Source: Pseudophaeomoniella oleicola (taxonomy: Eukaryota; Ascomycota; Eurotiomycetes; Phaeomoniellales; Phaeomoniellaceae). From it: 64,000 nt of DNA. The stretch spans positions 248,001-312,000 of the forward strand of contig QWDQ01000006.1 in NCBI GenBank assembly GCA_003868215.1, given 5' to 3'. The notes under the pieces are model-generated. The model ran no database searches and was not told where the DNA came from. It worked only from the letters and a program-made list of their open reading frames with translations. Positions 1-11,126 of this stretch are shown piece by piece. The translations under genes were made by a program, and so were the position numbers. Within the stretch, counting starts at the first letter, position 1. Each line of letters starts with the position of its first letter.

Positions 1-913
1 AGGTCCTTCCTTCGCTCTGCTTACTGTTCTTTACCTACCAGGGTCGGTTGAGGCTCAAGGTGTGCATAAGCCTAAGCCTAGTAACAATCGCTCAGAGGTT
101 ACGTAGTATAACCATAACTCCGCTTAAAGCCTTTGCCCTACCATTTACCGATGCAAAAGTCTTTCGACGGCAGTGACATGCAAATCATGAGAATTCCGTT
201 CATACAGTCCGTACACCGTAAATCATTTATCTGATCGGTCGTACTTCGGGGGATGTTATCAGTGTACTCCCGCCGAAAGCTGAGATCATTAATGGATTAC
301 ACATACTACGTAGTAGCAGATAGGCAGATAGCAGATAGCACATGCCAATACTATCCTCATCCATCTTGTTCACGCCAACAACAATGTGCTTCGAAACCGC
401 ATAGGAATTTGTTTCCTTCCCTCATTCCTTCATTATATTCCTATTTCGATCGTAGTGGAGCGGATCCTGCCATTCAAGGAGTCATCAACTGGTCACACGC
501 AGTACACAAAAAGAGAATTGTCAAGCTGATGGAGCGATCATCTTGTTTACACTGCCCGCACTTAGAACCGCTTCAGGTAATCCTAATCTTACTCAACGCT
601 CCTCGACACCATTTTTTTTTCTATCTTCACCCTGCTTCTCACTCAGCTCATTTCTACTTTGTCTTTAGCATACATCCTTTGCGTCTTTTCGCTTCCCTCC
701 TCTTTCTTCTTCTTTTCTTCTTTTTCCCTCTCCTTGTTTTCTGTTGTCGTACCGGCCCTGGCGCTGCGAAGTCGTTCCTTTTTCTCTTCCAACATTTGTG
801 TCGATCTGCGCATCCCGAACGACGCTGCCCGCATTCCTCCCATCTAACCCCACCAAGGACACTTAAACAATCACTTCCCGTGTATTATGAGATAATTGCT
901 TTTCGGTTCAAAT
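1..913. other. gene-free left edge and Rab upstream region
   Basis: No coding region is convincing here. A long open frame at 253-1008 on the plus strand is dominated by Phe/Leu/Ser runs from a CT-rich tract (about 600-840). It ends inside the Rab gene and has no domain signal. The CT-rich tract just before the Rab start looks like the usual pyrimidine-rich promoter/5' leader of filamentous fungi. Confidence 0.6.
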
Positions 914-1864
914 ATGACTACAAGCCTAGAAGCCAAAATCGTGGTACTGGGCAGCCAAGGTATGTAGAGTCAATGGACGGTGATCCCTCCACAGAATACT
1001 CATGCTGATTGTTCGCTCACAGGTGTTGGCAAGACTTCGCTCGTCCATCGTTATGTCAAGAATGCCTTTGATCCCGCTACCACAGCCTCCACTGTCGGCG
1101 CCAGTTTTGTGACCAAGCGTGTCTTCGATACCACGACCGATACCGACGTGCGTCTTCAAATATGGGACACGGCAGGCCAGGAACGATTTCGATCCATATC
1201 TCGTCTTTACTACCGCGGCGCGAATGCTGGTTTGCTCTGCTACGACATCACTAGTGAACAGAGCTTTGAAGAAATGAAAGGATGGCTTCTTGAGCTCAAA
1301 GAACAAATAGGCATATCAGGCGAAGATAGCAACGAAAACTCCCTCGTCATCCATGTTGTGGGAACAAAATCAGACATCGTTGCCGAAGATCCTTCCAAAC
1401 GAAAAGTCCCCTTCGAGAGGACCATCGCATACGTTGCTGAACAATTATATCCGTCTCATGCGTCGACCCCACCAGCCACTGCAGGGATGCCCGGAGCAGG
1501 GCTTCAGAGTCCGGACAGCAAGCGCAGCAGCGGGTTCTGGGGTCAGGAATTTGGATGGGATAGTTGTCACGAAGTAAACGCCAAAGACGGTCAAGGAATC
1601 GAAGAAGTCTTCCGTGTCATCGCCAGAAAGCTCGTCGAACAACGGAACAAACGGTTGGATAGAGAGGCACAACTAACAACTCCTGGTCTGAGCGAGGCCG
1701 GTGGGTATTTTGAAGGGAACGGTCTGGACGGTCAAGGCAGCTTCAGAGTGGGGTATGGCGACAAACGAAGAAGCTGGCTCGGACTTCCCTCCAATCTCGT
1801 CAGTGGGGATGAGCAGATCTATGAGCCTCATCCAGAAGCTAAGAAACGTGGACGCTGTTGTTGA
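914..1864 (+). CDS. Rab-family small GTPase
   Basis: Two exons, 914-959 and 1023-1864, giving 295 aa; the 63-nt intron has a GTATGT donor and a CAG acceptor. The intron falls inside the P-loop: exon 1 ends ...VVLGSQ and exon 2 completes GSQGVGKT (residues 13-20). Switch II is WDTAGQERF (about 63-71), followed by a YYRGA stretch typical of Rabs. The base-recognition motif is GTKSD instead of NKxD and the last motif is NAKDG instead of SAK. A Gly/Ser-rich insertion of about 40 residues separates them. The protein ends KKRGRCC, a double-cysteine geranylgeranylation signal, so it should act on membranes in vesicle traffic. The effector region (TVGASFVTK) resembles Rab5/21/24-type proteins, but I cannot assign the subfamily. 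The start is the first ATG in frame with the P-loop. Confidence 0.9.
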
Positions 1865-3001
1865 ATATTCGGACCCTCCCTTGTCGTCAGATGGGTTGTA
1901 TCGGATCCTTCGGTTCTTTTGACTTTTTCCCCTGTACCATATGGGGCGGCAATATGCTCGGAAATCTTTTCTTTGGATCTCCTTTTCCTTCACTGTATAT
2001 TATCAGAAGGGAACGGGCTGTTTGGACTACCTTGGTCTCAGGGTCTGGATTTTCTACCCTCGAATGTTTCCATAATGGTGGCCCAATCTGTTTTCTTGTC
2101 CTTGGTATTCGCTACATTATTTCAGAAGGGTTGGGATTTGGCATCTTTCCTTTTGGAACATGATAATAATCGCAATACAGGCGGGGTGAAGGAGATGGTC
2201 ATGTCTCTTAACGGCCGATTCTAATGGACGCCATTCTTGTACACTCACTTTTCGTTCTTCTCTCTTTTCTCCTCTTTTTGAGCTTTCTTTCTTTACTGTC
2301 GGCGTTTCTGTTGATATTACCTCTTTTTTCTCACGAATGGATGAGCTTCTGATTTTTTTCTTCTTGGTTTTCAGCGCATGATCACGAATGAATTAGGAAG
2401 AAAGGAGGGGTTATTCGATAAAGGGAATGATTGGCTGACTTTCATCTTTTCTCGGCGGACGCATTGCAGTTGGGAAGTCTGGTTTTTGTTTATACTACTC
2501 TGCGCAGTAGAGGTAGAGGTATCTAGATACCTAAGTAGGTAGATAGCGTACCTCCTTACTTTTCTGACCAACGTTATTATGTGTTTATACGCAATTCGGT
2601 CGAACAGATATTAGATATCTTGAGATTGCTTTGATAAGAATACGCTTCGTAAATTGGACCTCTATGGAGATGGGGTATATATTCGCAAAAGCCAAAAACA
2701 ACGAAACAAAAACAAAAACAGATTACATTACATGCATATAGTAGATATGGTATAGAAGAGCGCTTCGGGAGAGAAACGTGAAGTAGAGATGTTAGGTAAT
2801 TAGACAGACGTACTGTTGCTGCGCAAATTGAAACCGTTACCAGAACTCGAACATCGAAACCGGTAGGGATATACGCAACGCAACGCAACACAAAAAGAAA
2901 AGAACCCATATCATTTCACATCACATCCATAAATCATAAGGCAACGCAAACAGAGCGTCAGTCATTACCCGCAGACCCCCAAAGCCCCAAAGCGAAGGAA
3001 A
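1865..3001. other. intergenic, convergent 3' regions
   Basis: This lies between two convergent genes. It contains T-rich and CT-rich stretches and short open frames without recognisable protein character. I see only 3' untranslated sequence here. Confidence 0.5.
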
Positions 3002-4961
3002 TCAAGCAATCTCCTGAACTTTCAAAGGCGGCAGGTTGATATCGAATTCCTCGTGCGCCTCGGCAACGCGGCCGATGATGCATTTCGTGCGCTCGAGCAG
3101 GCCGGAACTGGGCTCGCGGCCTTCGCGGCGGTGTTCTTCGAGGTGGTCCATTAGGGAGGTTACGTTTCCGAAGACGGGGGTAGTAGAGGTAGTGGCGTTG
3201 AGCTGGTCTTGGTTCTTGCTGCCGCCGGGTTTCCATCTGCTTCTGGGATGATGATGCTGGGGAGTGGTCGAGGAGGAGCCGGAACCGGAGCCGGAGCTGT
3301 GGATGGACATGTTGTCGGATACGAGGAGGCCTTCGGCGCTGCAGAACAGACAGCCGAAGGTGCCGAAACTGCCGTTGCGGACTTCACGGGGAATGCCCTT
3401 TTTGTTTTCGATGTGGCTTTTGGCTAGGAATGCCCATCGGTATTGTATGCCGCCGTTGCTTCGGCGTACGTTCGTGTCGAATCTTCGGGTGCTTTTGGCG
3501 GTACCTCCGAGGAGAGGGCCTTCGAAGTCGCACTTTGAGCACCGCCAGAATGGTAAAGTCATTGTCATGCCGACCGGTCGTTGTTCGACGTTGAATGCTT
3601 TCTTATCGTCGCCCACTTGTAGACGCCAAGCGCCTTTGCAAAATCCCAGGTAGCTGTTGGATTCCGACGGGAAGGCAAGGAAGGTGGTACGAGCTCGAAC
3701 GATGCCTGGTGCTGGTGATATTGTTTGTGCCGAGATTGACTGAGACCCTGCCTCAGGTGCGGACGGAAACGGTGAATATGTCGGCATCGGTATATTGGTG
3801 GCATTTGGCGGAAGACCCCGTGATGAAACTGGGCGTGGAGGAGTTAGATTGGATGATCCCGTTGGTTTCTCATCACTGTGCCATGGGTTGATGTATATAT
3901 GGTCATAGTCGTCGGGATCGTAACGCTCACGGCTGCTGGTTGACGACAGCTGTGTCGTACCACTTGAGGATGATAGGCGATCAGGTTCTGGCGTCTGAGG
4001 ATGATCAACAAATACATTTGATTGCGAAGGCTGCCTGTTTTGGCGGTTGGAAAACAGAGGCGCGATCTCTTCGATTCCGTGTTCTTTCGGAGAGCCCGAT
4101 AAACCGCTGGGTCTTCTATACTGCCCTGGCACTGGTGATGGTCCCTCTGATCGACTTGACGTCCTTTTTCTGAACGGATTTAAGGCGGGTGAGGATGTCT
4201 TTGATATACTTCCAGACGTGTCATCTGTGTGCTGCTCTGGCTGCGTGGGCTGACGACTTTGCTGCAAATTCAAATTCAGGCCTGCCATCTGGGCGGTCAT
4301 GATATCTGGTGTCAAAGCTGCACTGGATGCTGAAGACCGTTCGCTTCGCGGCGGGGACATTGGCATCTCATACTGCTGACTTGGTGGGATCGCATGTCCT
4401 ATAAAGCCCTGAAGTGCTCCCATATGTTGCATATAAGTAGGATATTGAGGATATGACATAGGTAACTGCATTCTGGTTGGTGGGCTTGCCTGGGCCAATC
4501 TCTGATAGAGTTGACCCAAGCACACAACCGAGTCCACCCTGCTCGCGTCTGATGCATCCTGTAGAGCAGCGTAGTCGATGTCGGCGTCAGTGTCCCATAT
4601 GCCCCTTAGGTTATGCAAAACTGCAAGTTGTAGAGTGATGAGCACGTCCTTCATCTGCTCCCGCGCTATCGGGTCTCCTCGCGCATAAATGTCTCCAAAT
4701 CTTCGATAGTCGTGGTCATATTGACCTTGAACTACAACAGGGCCGAGTTCCAATGAATTTTCCAACTGCTTCGTTTCTGTCTCTCTTAACGCTCTCCTCG
4801 TACGACGTCTCTCTTTAATCTTTCTCACCAAACCCGACCCGTCATGATAGGCACTGACAACTTTGGGTCATGAATCTCAGTAGATGTTGCAGCATAGCCA
4901 AGTAGGATAACTCACCGGCGGCGACACACGCGACCACTGCAAGGATCTCAGCACCTGACAT
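3002..4961 (-). CDS. conserved fungal protein with Cys-rich C-terminal domain
   Basis: Two exons on the minus strand, 4961-4916 and 4860-3002, giving 634 aa. The 55-nt intron (4861-4915) starts GTGAG. The short first exon encodes MSGAEILAVVACVAA and joins in frame to VVSAYHDGSGLVRKIKERRR, an N-terminal pattern I recall from uncharacterised ascomycete proteins. The middle is Ser/Pro-rich and probably disordered. The C-terminal 200 residues contain a CSKCDFEG pair, then CLFC, then a histidine-rich MDHLEEHRREG stretch, which together resemble a zinc-binding fold. A Ser/Gly linker lies between the Cys pairs. Function is unknown; a nuclear or signalling role would be a guess. Without the intron the only in-frame start would be a TTG, which supports the spliced model. 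Confidence 0.75.
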
Positions 4962-7712
4962 CGAGGTGATCACGCCACGACAGGGTCTGATTTAGCTGTC
5001 TAGGCAATGCACGTTATACACTGCGCTATCGGGGTCGTCAATATCCGAGTAGATTAAGCTGAAAGAAGGAGATAGCGCTCGCGCTGTACGAAGGGAGAAA
5101 TTTGGGCTGGAGAGAGATATGAAATAGGAATAAGCAATAGAGAAGAGAGCGAAGCAATATGCCGTGCATATCGTGAACCAACAAGAGAAAGAAAGAGTCA
5201 CAGCCTGAGGTAGAAGCTTTGTCTAGTCTCCGTGTCATCATATGCCGATATCAACGGGAGGTGAAGGATGTGATAAGAGCAAACTGCGGAGGGGAATAGA
5301 ACAATAGTGCACTTGAGCACAGCCTGCAATGTTGTCCATTTCTGGAATTTAGTCTGCAAGCCACAAGATAGATACAATCTTGGCTGCAGTTGGTCAGCAA
5401 GGTCGGAGTACAGAATATAAGTTACCACTGGGGAATAAAGCCGAAGGAAGTTGTACTGGTTCGGTATACCAGTGCCTATCCCGCTATCCAGAATACAGTA
5501 AGACCGACGAGGCTGAACAGGATTGATGCGGGAAATGATTGCTTAAGCGAACAAGTCGCGATTCTGATGGGCTAGACAGCCGGCCATCACATGAGATCTT
5601 CTAGGATCGAGTATTGTGAGCATTCTTGGTGATCAGAAATGAGGCGTAACCAGGAGATAAAGAACCATTGGAGGAAAAGAGATGTTGCCTGAAGGAGAAG
5701 ACAATTGCTACGAGGGATGAAGTTACGAGCAGAATGTTAGTCATAATAGACGAGCCACGAAATGAGGAATTTTCCTTTGAATACCGACCACGAAGCCATC
5801 AGCCTCCTCTACCCCGCGCCAGGTCCCCTTCATGGTCTGTCCTTTGGGGCTTGAGATAAAGAGCGTTTGGCATAACGACCTCTGATAGGCATTCAATCGA
5901 ATTCAAAGACCAATATCACAATGGCAGAGCACTTCGATCAAGTTAGGTGATTATCCCCTCAACCTCACATTTTCTTTTTGGACATCATCATTCTGGGATG
6001 GGTCTGGGTCCGGTCAGATCAGATGAGTAGAAAATGTCCATAATGGTCATATGTGCTCCTTATGTAGAATTGAGATTGCGAGTCTCTACCCGCAACAATA
6101 TTCTAATCTGTACCTTCTAATCCCACTCGTCTTTCATTTAATTATAGTGTATCAAAGACAACTTCTCTACGAGCCATTTCCACTTCAGCACTCACTGACA
6201 TACGTAGTACAACGTTGTAATAGATTATGACGTCTAGAATATACGACATGACGAATGAGCAAACAGCCTTGTGACTGCTTCTGTCAGAGGATCTCGCTCT
6301 GCTTGATGAGGGTCTCCAGAAGAGAGATAAGCCCATCATTTTATATCTAATTACCTATATTGCCTTTAAAGTACTGTTCATATAAGAGCCGCGCACGCAA
6401 ATGAAAGGTGATCATCACTAGGTCTCGGCGAAGAAGCAATTCAATCAACTCCATCGAGGCTTGCAGGGATCCCGCAGACATTCTGAAGTCTCTGAAAGCT
6501 TTGGCGCGTTTCACGATTCTCGCTTCTGCTGCCGTCCAGGGGTAATTGCCCGAGATTCGCTTTTTTGTCTTCTTTCGAATCATCTTCGCCATAATCGCGT
6601 CTATCTTCACCAATTTACAGCCAACAAGAAGGGAGAGAGAAACCCTGCATCTGTAGGACGGTGCTCACTTTTTGATTCGATCAACATTCTCGTCAATTTA
6701 TCGTGATAGACCCGGAACTTGGGCAAACCAAGAAAAATTCCCGACAAATCTCGGAACGTCCCTTGGTCATACTACGGTAATACCCCGATCTACTATGATA
6801 TTACTACGAAACTATGAGGAAGGGTTGCCGTGTCGCCGTTACCTATCAGCATCTTAGGATCCTTCCGAACGTTGCATCCAATTCAAAGCCTGACCAACGT
6901 CTTAAAACAGAACGAGGGTCTATATCCACATTCAACGGTTTCGTTCCTGGTTGAGATCCGTACATCGCGCGTTTACTATGCGACACAAAGGTCACCTTAA
7001 CGCGGGTTGGCCATGGTTGTACGCTCCAAACATTGGGTCTGTTGCCAAGTGCCTCCACTGCTGCCAAACGGAACCATTGGAAAGCCATCAATAACACTGC
7101 AATATCATGCGCAATCTCAAGTCTTCCGACCCCTGTACCGGATCTTAATCATGAATGGCTTCGCGCGAAATTTGTTCTGGACACAAGCTACTTCGCTCGA
7201 TGCCTGTTTGTCACTAACGGGTTGTGGCAACCAACCAGGCTGGTAGACCACATCTGAGACGGCCCTGCAACCTGCAGGTAGTCTTGTGCACCGAAGACAA
7301 GCATGGGTCACGATGGATTTGAGCAATTTGCACTTCATCTATCTTACTCTGTTCCCGTACCCTGGTACCCCGGCTTCGGTTGTATTAAGGCGTTGCAATT
7401 TTGTCAGGACTACCCCCAGTTTCTCTTCTCTGAGCCCAGGTTGGTTGATTCGATATTCGCTTGTTCGTATCTGCTCTCGTACTCCCTACACCTTTTCAGT
7501 ACAGTGTATCGCGCATCCTTTTCTTTTCTCTCTTTGCGATTGTGTCTTCGATTTCGCCGCTCTCGAGTCAACACTCCTTTACTCTCAGTGGCTTTCTGGA
7601 AAGCCGTCCATTCATTCAAGATCTCTGATTTGGAGAACAAATCCCACCCTACCCGGTTCTATTTCTAAACCCGACTATTTTGTTGCGCTCTGGAAAGCAA
7701 TACAACAAGACA
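4962..7712. other. long intergenic region, no firm gene
   Basis: This 2.75-kb stretch between divergent genes has only short open frames. The one with some protein character is listed separately at 6347-6613. The last 400 bases are CT-rich and probably form the leader of the downstream gene. Confidence 0.45.
6347..6613 (-). CDS. possible small basic protein
   Basis: An 88-residue open frame starting at an ATG with a second Met at residue 8. It encodes a basic N-terminus (KKTKKR), then PWTAAEARIVKRAK and amphipathic helices rich in Leu/Arg. The frame ends close to a GTAATT site, so it could be the first exon of a spliced gene. No family is recognised. It may be chance; it is listed because its composition is more protein-like than the surrounding frames. 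Confidence 0.2.
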   Translation of the reverse strand: MVKIDAIMAKMIRKKTKKRISGNYPWTAAEARIVKRAKAFRDFRMSAGSLQASMELIELLLRRDLVMITFHLRARLLYEQYFKGNIGN

Positions 7713-10262
7713 ATGGCGAAAGGCTGGCTTGGCAGGTCTCGGGCACAGTCAAATGAACCTCCCGCAGGAAACATAGGACAACCCAACTTGACATGGTCAG
7801 ACGCAGAGCCTCGTAGTGATTTACAGCAACTCGGTGAAGTGACCCCGACGATGCCTCCGGCCAACCACTCAGACAAGACTGCGACAACTAACATAGGCGA
7901 GCGACCGCGGACCGCTGGTGATCACTCAAAGTCGAAGACACATGTGGATGTCCGCCCAAATCTGCCAACAGCTCAGACTTTCGATTTTGAACTGCAACGC
8001 CCACGCCCACCCCACTTGGATTTGCAGTCCCCTACATCGGAAGATGTCATTGGCATGGCAATAGGCAGTCCGACGAATCCTCAATTTCGGCAAGCAAAGC
8101 AACCAATCGGACAGTCGCGATTGGCAACACAATCGGGCGGTCAGAATGCGTACGACGAGCATGACGAGCACTTTACGAAGGCCAAGGGGGGGAAGTGGAA
8201 GAAACTTGGAGGCCTCTTCAAGGCTAAAGCGATATTGACGCCACAAACTCCTACAACTCCATTCTATTCTCTTCAGCCACAAAATGCAAACCAGTTTCCA
8301 CTGCCATCACAGGAGTCGAAGCCATCTCCTTATCAACAATCCCCAGATTATACGGTTCCTCTGAGGACTCAGCAAATAACTGGTGGTCTCAATTCCCATT
8401 CACGCAAGACCTCGCCTCCGGGTGTCGAGGTGGAAAGAAGAAAGTACTCCACTGACGCTTCACTCTCGCAGAGTCGGGCAAGAAGCAAATCAGAGGTCGG
8501 CTCTCACAAGCAATCGAGTTCTAAGGGTAGCAGCGAGCCGATGGAGAATGACTATAAATTCTTTGAGCGCTCACCACTCTTTCTCAACAGCATGCCTAGT
8601 CTCGATATCGAAATTCCTGACGCATCCATGGAGAGGTATAGTGTGATGTTCGGCCATCTCCTCGGTAATTCAAATTCCTCGAACCTACTGGCCAGACGGA
8701 GTCGAATGCTTGAAAAATTGAAAACGATATCAGATGAAGCAGAAAATACTGTGACCGAGCCAGTTCCTGGTTTGCCGAGACATCCAAAGGATCAAGCTCA
8801 TCTGGCTCCACAGCCACAGCATCGACGCGCCACGTCACCGACACCTAACAAGTCTCCTACATTTTCCCTATTCCCTCAACCGCCGAGCGGGGGCACACCA
8901 GTGGAGTCAGTCTCTGATTCTAAACCTAACCCTCTTCAACGGTCTTTCACTGCCCCAGGGCGTCCATCTCCTCGTGCAGAGACCTTCAATTTTGACCTTG
9001 ACCTCCCCACGACCGATCGTGCTCCGGAACTTGTGGATAGCCCTGGTCAGACTACAGCCTCTGGCCGAGGGCCGAAGTACAGCTCAGACAGCTCCTACCT
9101 CTCTCCAGCTTCCACTGCAACGTCGGTGCATCAAGACGAGGATATTATTTTTGACGTCAAGGCATTATCATATCTCGGTGAGAACAATGAGCAGCAGTGG
9201 GAAATGGTTTCAACAGACAAAGTGAATGAGCTGAACTTGTTAATGAGGAGAGCTCGTGGTGATGACAAGAAGATATCGCCTTTGGCAACGGATGGCCTTC
9301 TGGATCAGGACTGGAGTGTCAGCTCACCTCGAGCGAATGACGAAGCGCTCGCCGCCCTGGAGGCACCTCCGCCGCCAGGTCAAGATCTTAAACCACTGCT
9401 AGCATCAAAAGCGGCTGTGGATCGCATCATGAGTCCTCCACCAAAGGAAAAAGTGCCATTTCCTCAAGTCAAGTCTATCGGTTATTCTCCTAGGGATGTT
9501 ATACCAAACACGAGGACTAGAAGCAGAGCAAATACGAGTGCAGCACAGCGACCGATGAAGTCCGCATTGGTTACGAAGCCATCCATTGAACATCTGGTTA
9601 CGGCTGTCAAGAACGATCTCGACGATCTAGAACAGCAGATAGAGTCGCGGGCCGTGAATGCCATGAAGAAGCAGACAAGAAAAGGATCTCAGACTGATGC
9701 TAGTCATCTCCCGCACTTGCCAGCCTCCCCATCAACCCTTAAGCGCAATCCACCAGTCCGCTCTGCAACAGCGGACAATGCCAGTAGTCAGTCTCGAATC
9801 CCTCGAGTGGGCAGAGGATCATCAGCAAATCTGAATAAGGCTAAGTCTTTAGACAGCATTGCTGCTACTGCGAAGGTTCAACTGTCAGGGCAAGCACCTC
9901 CTATTCCAGCCGCGGTCAAGCGAGTCAGCCCTTTGGATATGGTGCAAGCTCTTTCTCCATCTCCATCGCTGGACGATGAACACGATGCGGATGAGCGTGA
10001 GGTTCCTGGCTTTCGTGTGACTGGCCCCCAAAGTATGGGTGAAGTACAAGTGGCTCGATCCATTTCAGTCAGCAGGCGTCAGCGCCAGTTGCTCGTACCC
10101 ATCGGCGGACACAGGAATCAGAGCGACGAGAACCTTGTTGAGAAAACAGCACAAGGTCCATTGATGCCGCAGATTATCGATGTTGCCAATACTGCAGCAG
10201 TCGGGAAGGAGAGAGGACATCGCTATGAAAGAAGCCAAAACGCTGTAGTGGAAAGCGCCTAG
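7713..10262 (+). CDS. large disordered conserved fungal protein
   Basis: A single exon of 849 aa. The ATG at 7713 (MAKGWLGRSR) is chosen over an upstream TTG in the same frame. The sequence is rich in Ser, Pro, Gln and charged residues and is probably mostly disordered. Landmarks are a Lys/Gly/Leu patch, GGKWKKLGGLFKAKA, near residue 160; a conserved-looking segment near 300, SLDIEIPDASMERYSVMFG, followed by a short predicted helix; and two FDFEL/FNFDLDLP acidic-aromatic motifs. The IPD..MERYSVMF motif recurs, from memory, in uncharacterised Pezizomycotina proteins. No enzymatic domain is seen. It may be a scaffold or cytoskeletal/polarity protein, but that is speculation. It is followed by an 864-bp gap before the next plus-strand gene. 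Confidence 0.75.
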   Translation: MAKGWLGRSRAQSNEPPAGNIGQPNLTWSDAEPRSDLQQLGEVTPTMPPANHSDKTATTNIGERPRTAGDHSKSKTHVDVRPNLPTAQTFDFELQRPRPPHLDLQSPTSEDVIGMAIGSPTNPQFRQAKQPIGQSRLATQSGGQNAYDEHDEHFTKAKGGKWKKLGGLFKAKAILTPQTPTTPFYSLQPQNANQFPLPSQESKPSPYQQSPDYTVPLRTQQITGGLNSHSRKTSPPGVEVERRKYSTDASLSQSRARSKSEVGSHKQSSSKGSSEPMENDYKFFERSPLFLNSMPSLDIEIPDASMERYSVMFGHLLGNSNSSNLLARRSRMLEKLKTISDEAENTVTEPVPGLPRHPKDQAHLAPQPQHRRATSPTPNKSPTFSLFPQPPSGGTPVESVSDSKPNPLQRSFTAPGRPSPRAETFNFDLDLPTTDRAPELVDSPGQTTASGRGPKYSSDSSYLSPASTATSVHQDEDIIFDVKALSYLGENNEQQWEMVSTDKVNELNLLMRRARGDDKKISPLATDGLLDQDWSVSSPRANDEALAALEAPPPPGQDLKPLLASKAAVDRIMSPPPKEKVPFPQVKSIGYSPRDVIPNTRTRSRANTSAAQRPMKSALVTKPSIEHLVTAVKNDLDDLEQQIESRAVNAMKKQTRKGSQTDASHLPHLPASPSTLKRNPPVRSATADNASSQSRIPRVGRGSSANLNKAKSLDSIAATAKVQLSGQAPPIPAAVKRVSPLDMVQALSPSPSLDDEHDADEREVPGFRVTGPQSMGEVQVARSISVSRRQRQLLVPIGGHRNQSDENLVEKTAQGPLMPQIIDVANTAAVGKERGHRYERSQNAVVESA

Positions 10263-11126
10263 ACGACGTAATCTTTCTACATTCTTTCAACATCTGGAGA
10301 GAGTTCGACTCGGGGTGTCTGTGGTTCAGTTGGTATGCACTGAAAGGAGTCGGGTGTTTAGTGTCCAGGCTCTCACCTTCTTTCTCCCCTTTGTCCCTTC
10401 CCTTTCAATACGACTTTACGACGGTTGGAATGTGGATGGATATTTTTGGTAATAATGGCTGGCTCCTAGAATTTCTTTCGTTGTCGTTTGTTCAATGGGG
10501 AAATGGGTTACCTGCCGTCCTTAGGCAGATCGAGTTTTCTATTCTCATGCTCTGGAAGTATTTTTCTATGTTCCTCACTTACTGTGTTGTTCTGTCTAGG
10601 ACTGAGTGTCTTCTATTCTGATGCTGACTTCACAGAATTCTCGTTTCGTGCTTTTGAGCGCATGTTGTTATATAGTGAGCTATGAGAGGTCAATATCAAT
10701 ACCAAAATCATTATCCTGATACTCGAGAGGCAAAAGGACTGTGTCCATGCCATTCGTTGCACTTAAGATGTGATCGGCGAAGACTTTGATAATACTGTAT
10801 CGGTAGGATTATGTACTGATAGATACCATTGGGAAGTCGTATAATTTCACCTTATATTAGAGCCATTGGTATCAATTGAGAGCATTTCTATGCAATCATA
10901 ACTTACCTACCTGAGGTAATTATCAAGTCTCGACGAGCCTGTCAAGCGTCGCAGAATAAACAAAACAAACAATTTGTCTTCCTCTCCTGTCTTGCGCCGT
11001 TTCTGCCTGTTCATGATGCCCCACTATTTTACCCCACCCCACGGTTATCGCCGCATTATAAATTCACGTGATGTACCGCCTTTCGGATATCACCGGCATC
11101 AATTCTGCCAACCATCGAGATCAACA
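10263..11126. other. intergenic between two plus-strand genes
   Basis: T-rich 3' region followed by a short promoter region. Open frames here are Phe/Leu-rich and not protein-like. In-frame ATGs at 11013 and 11016 could extend the next gene, but the intervening sequence looks non-coding. Confidence 0.5.

Noticed and set aside
253-1008. 251-codon plus-strand frame before the Rab gene
   Set aside because: It is dominated by Phe/Leu/Ser from a CT-rich tract, has no domain, and overlaps the first Rab exon and intron in another frame.
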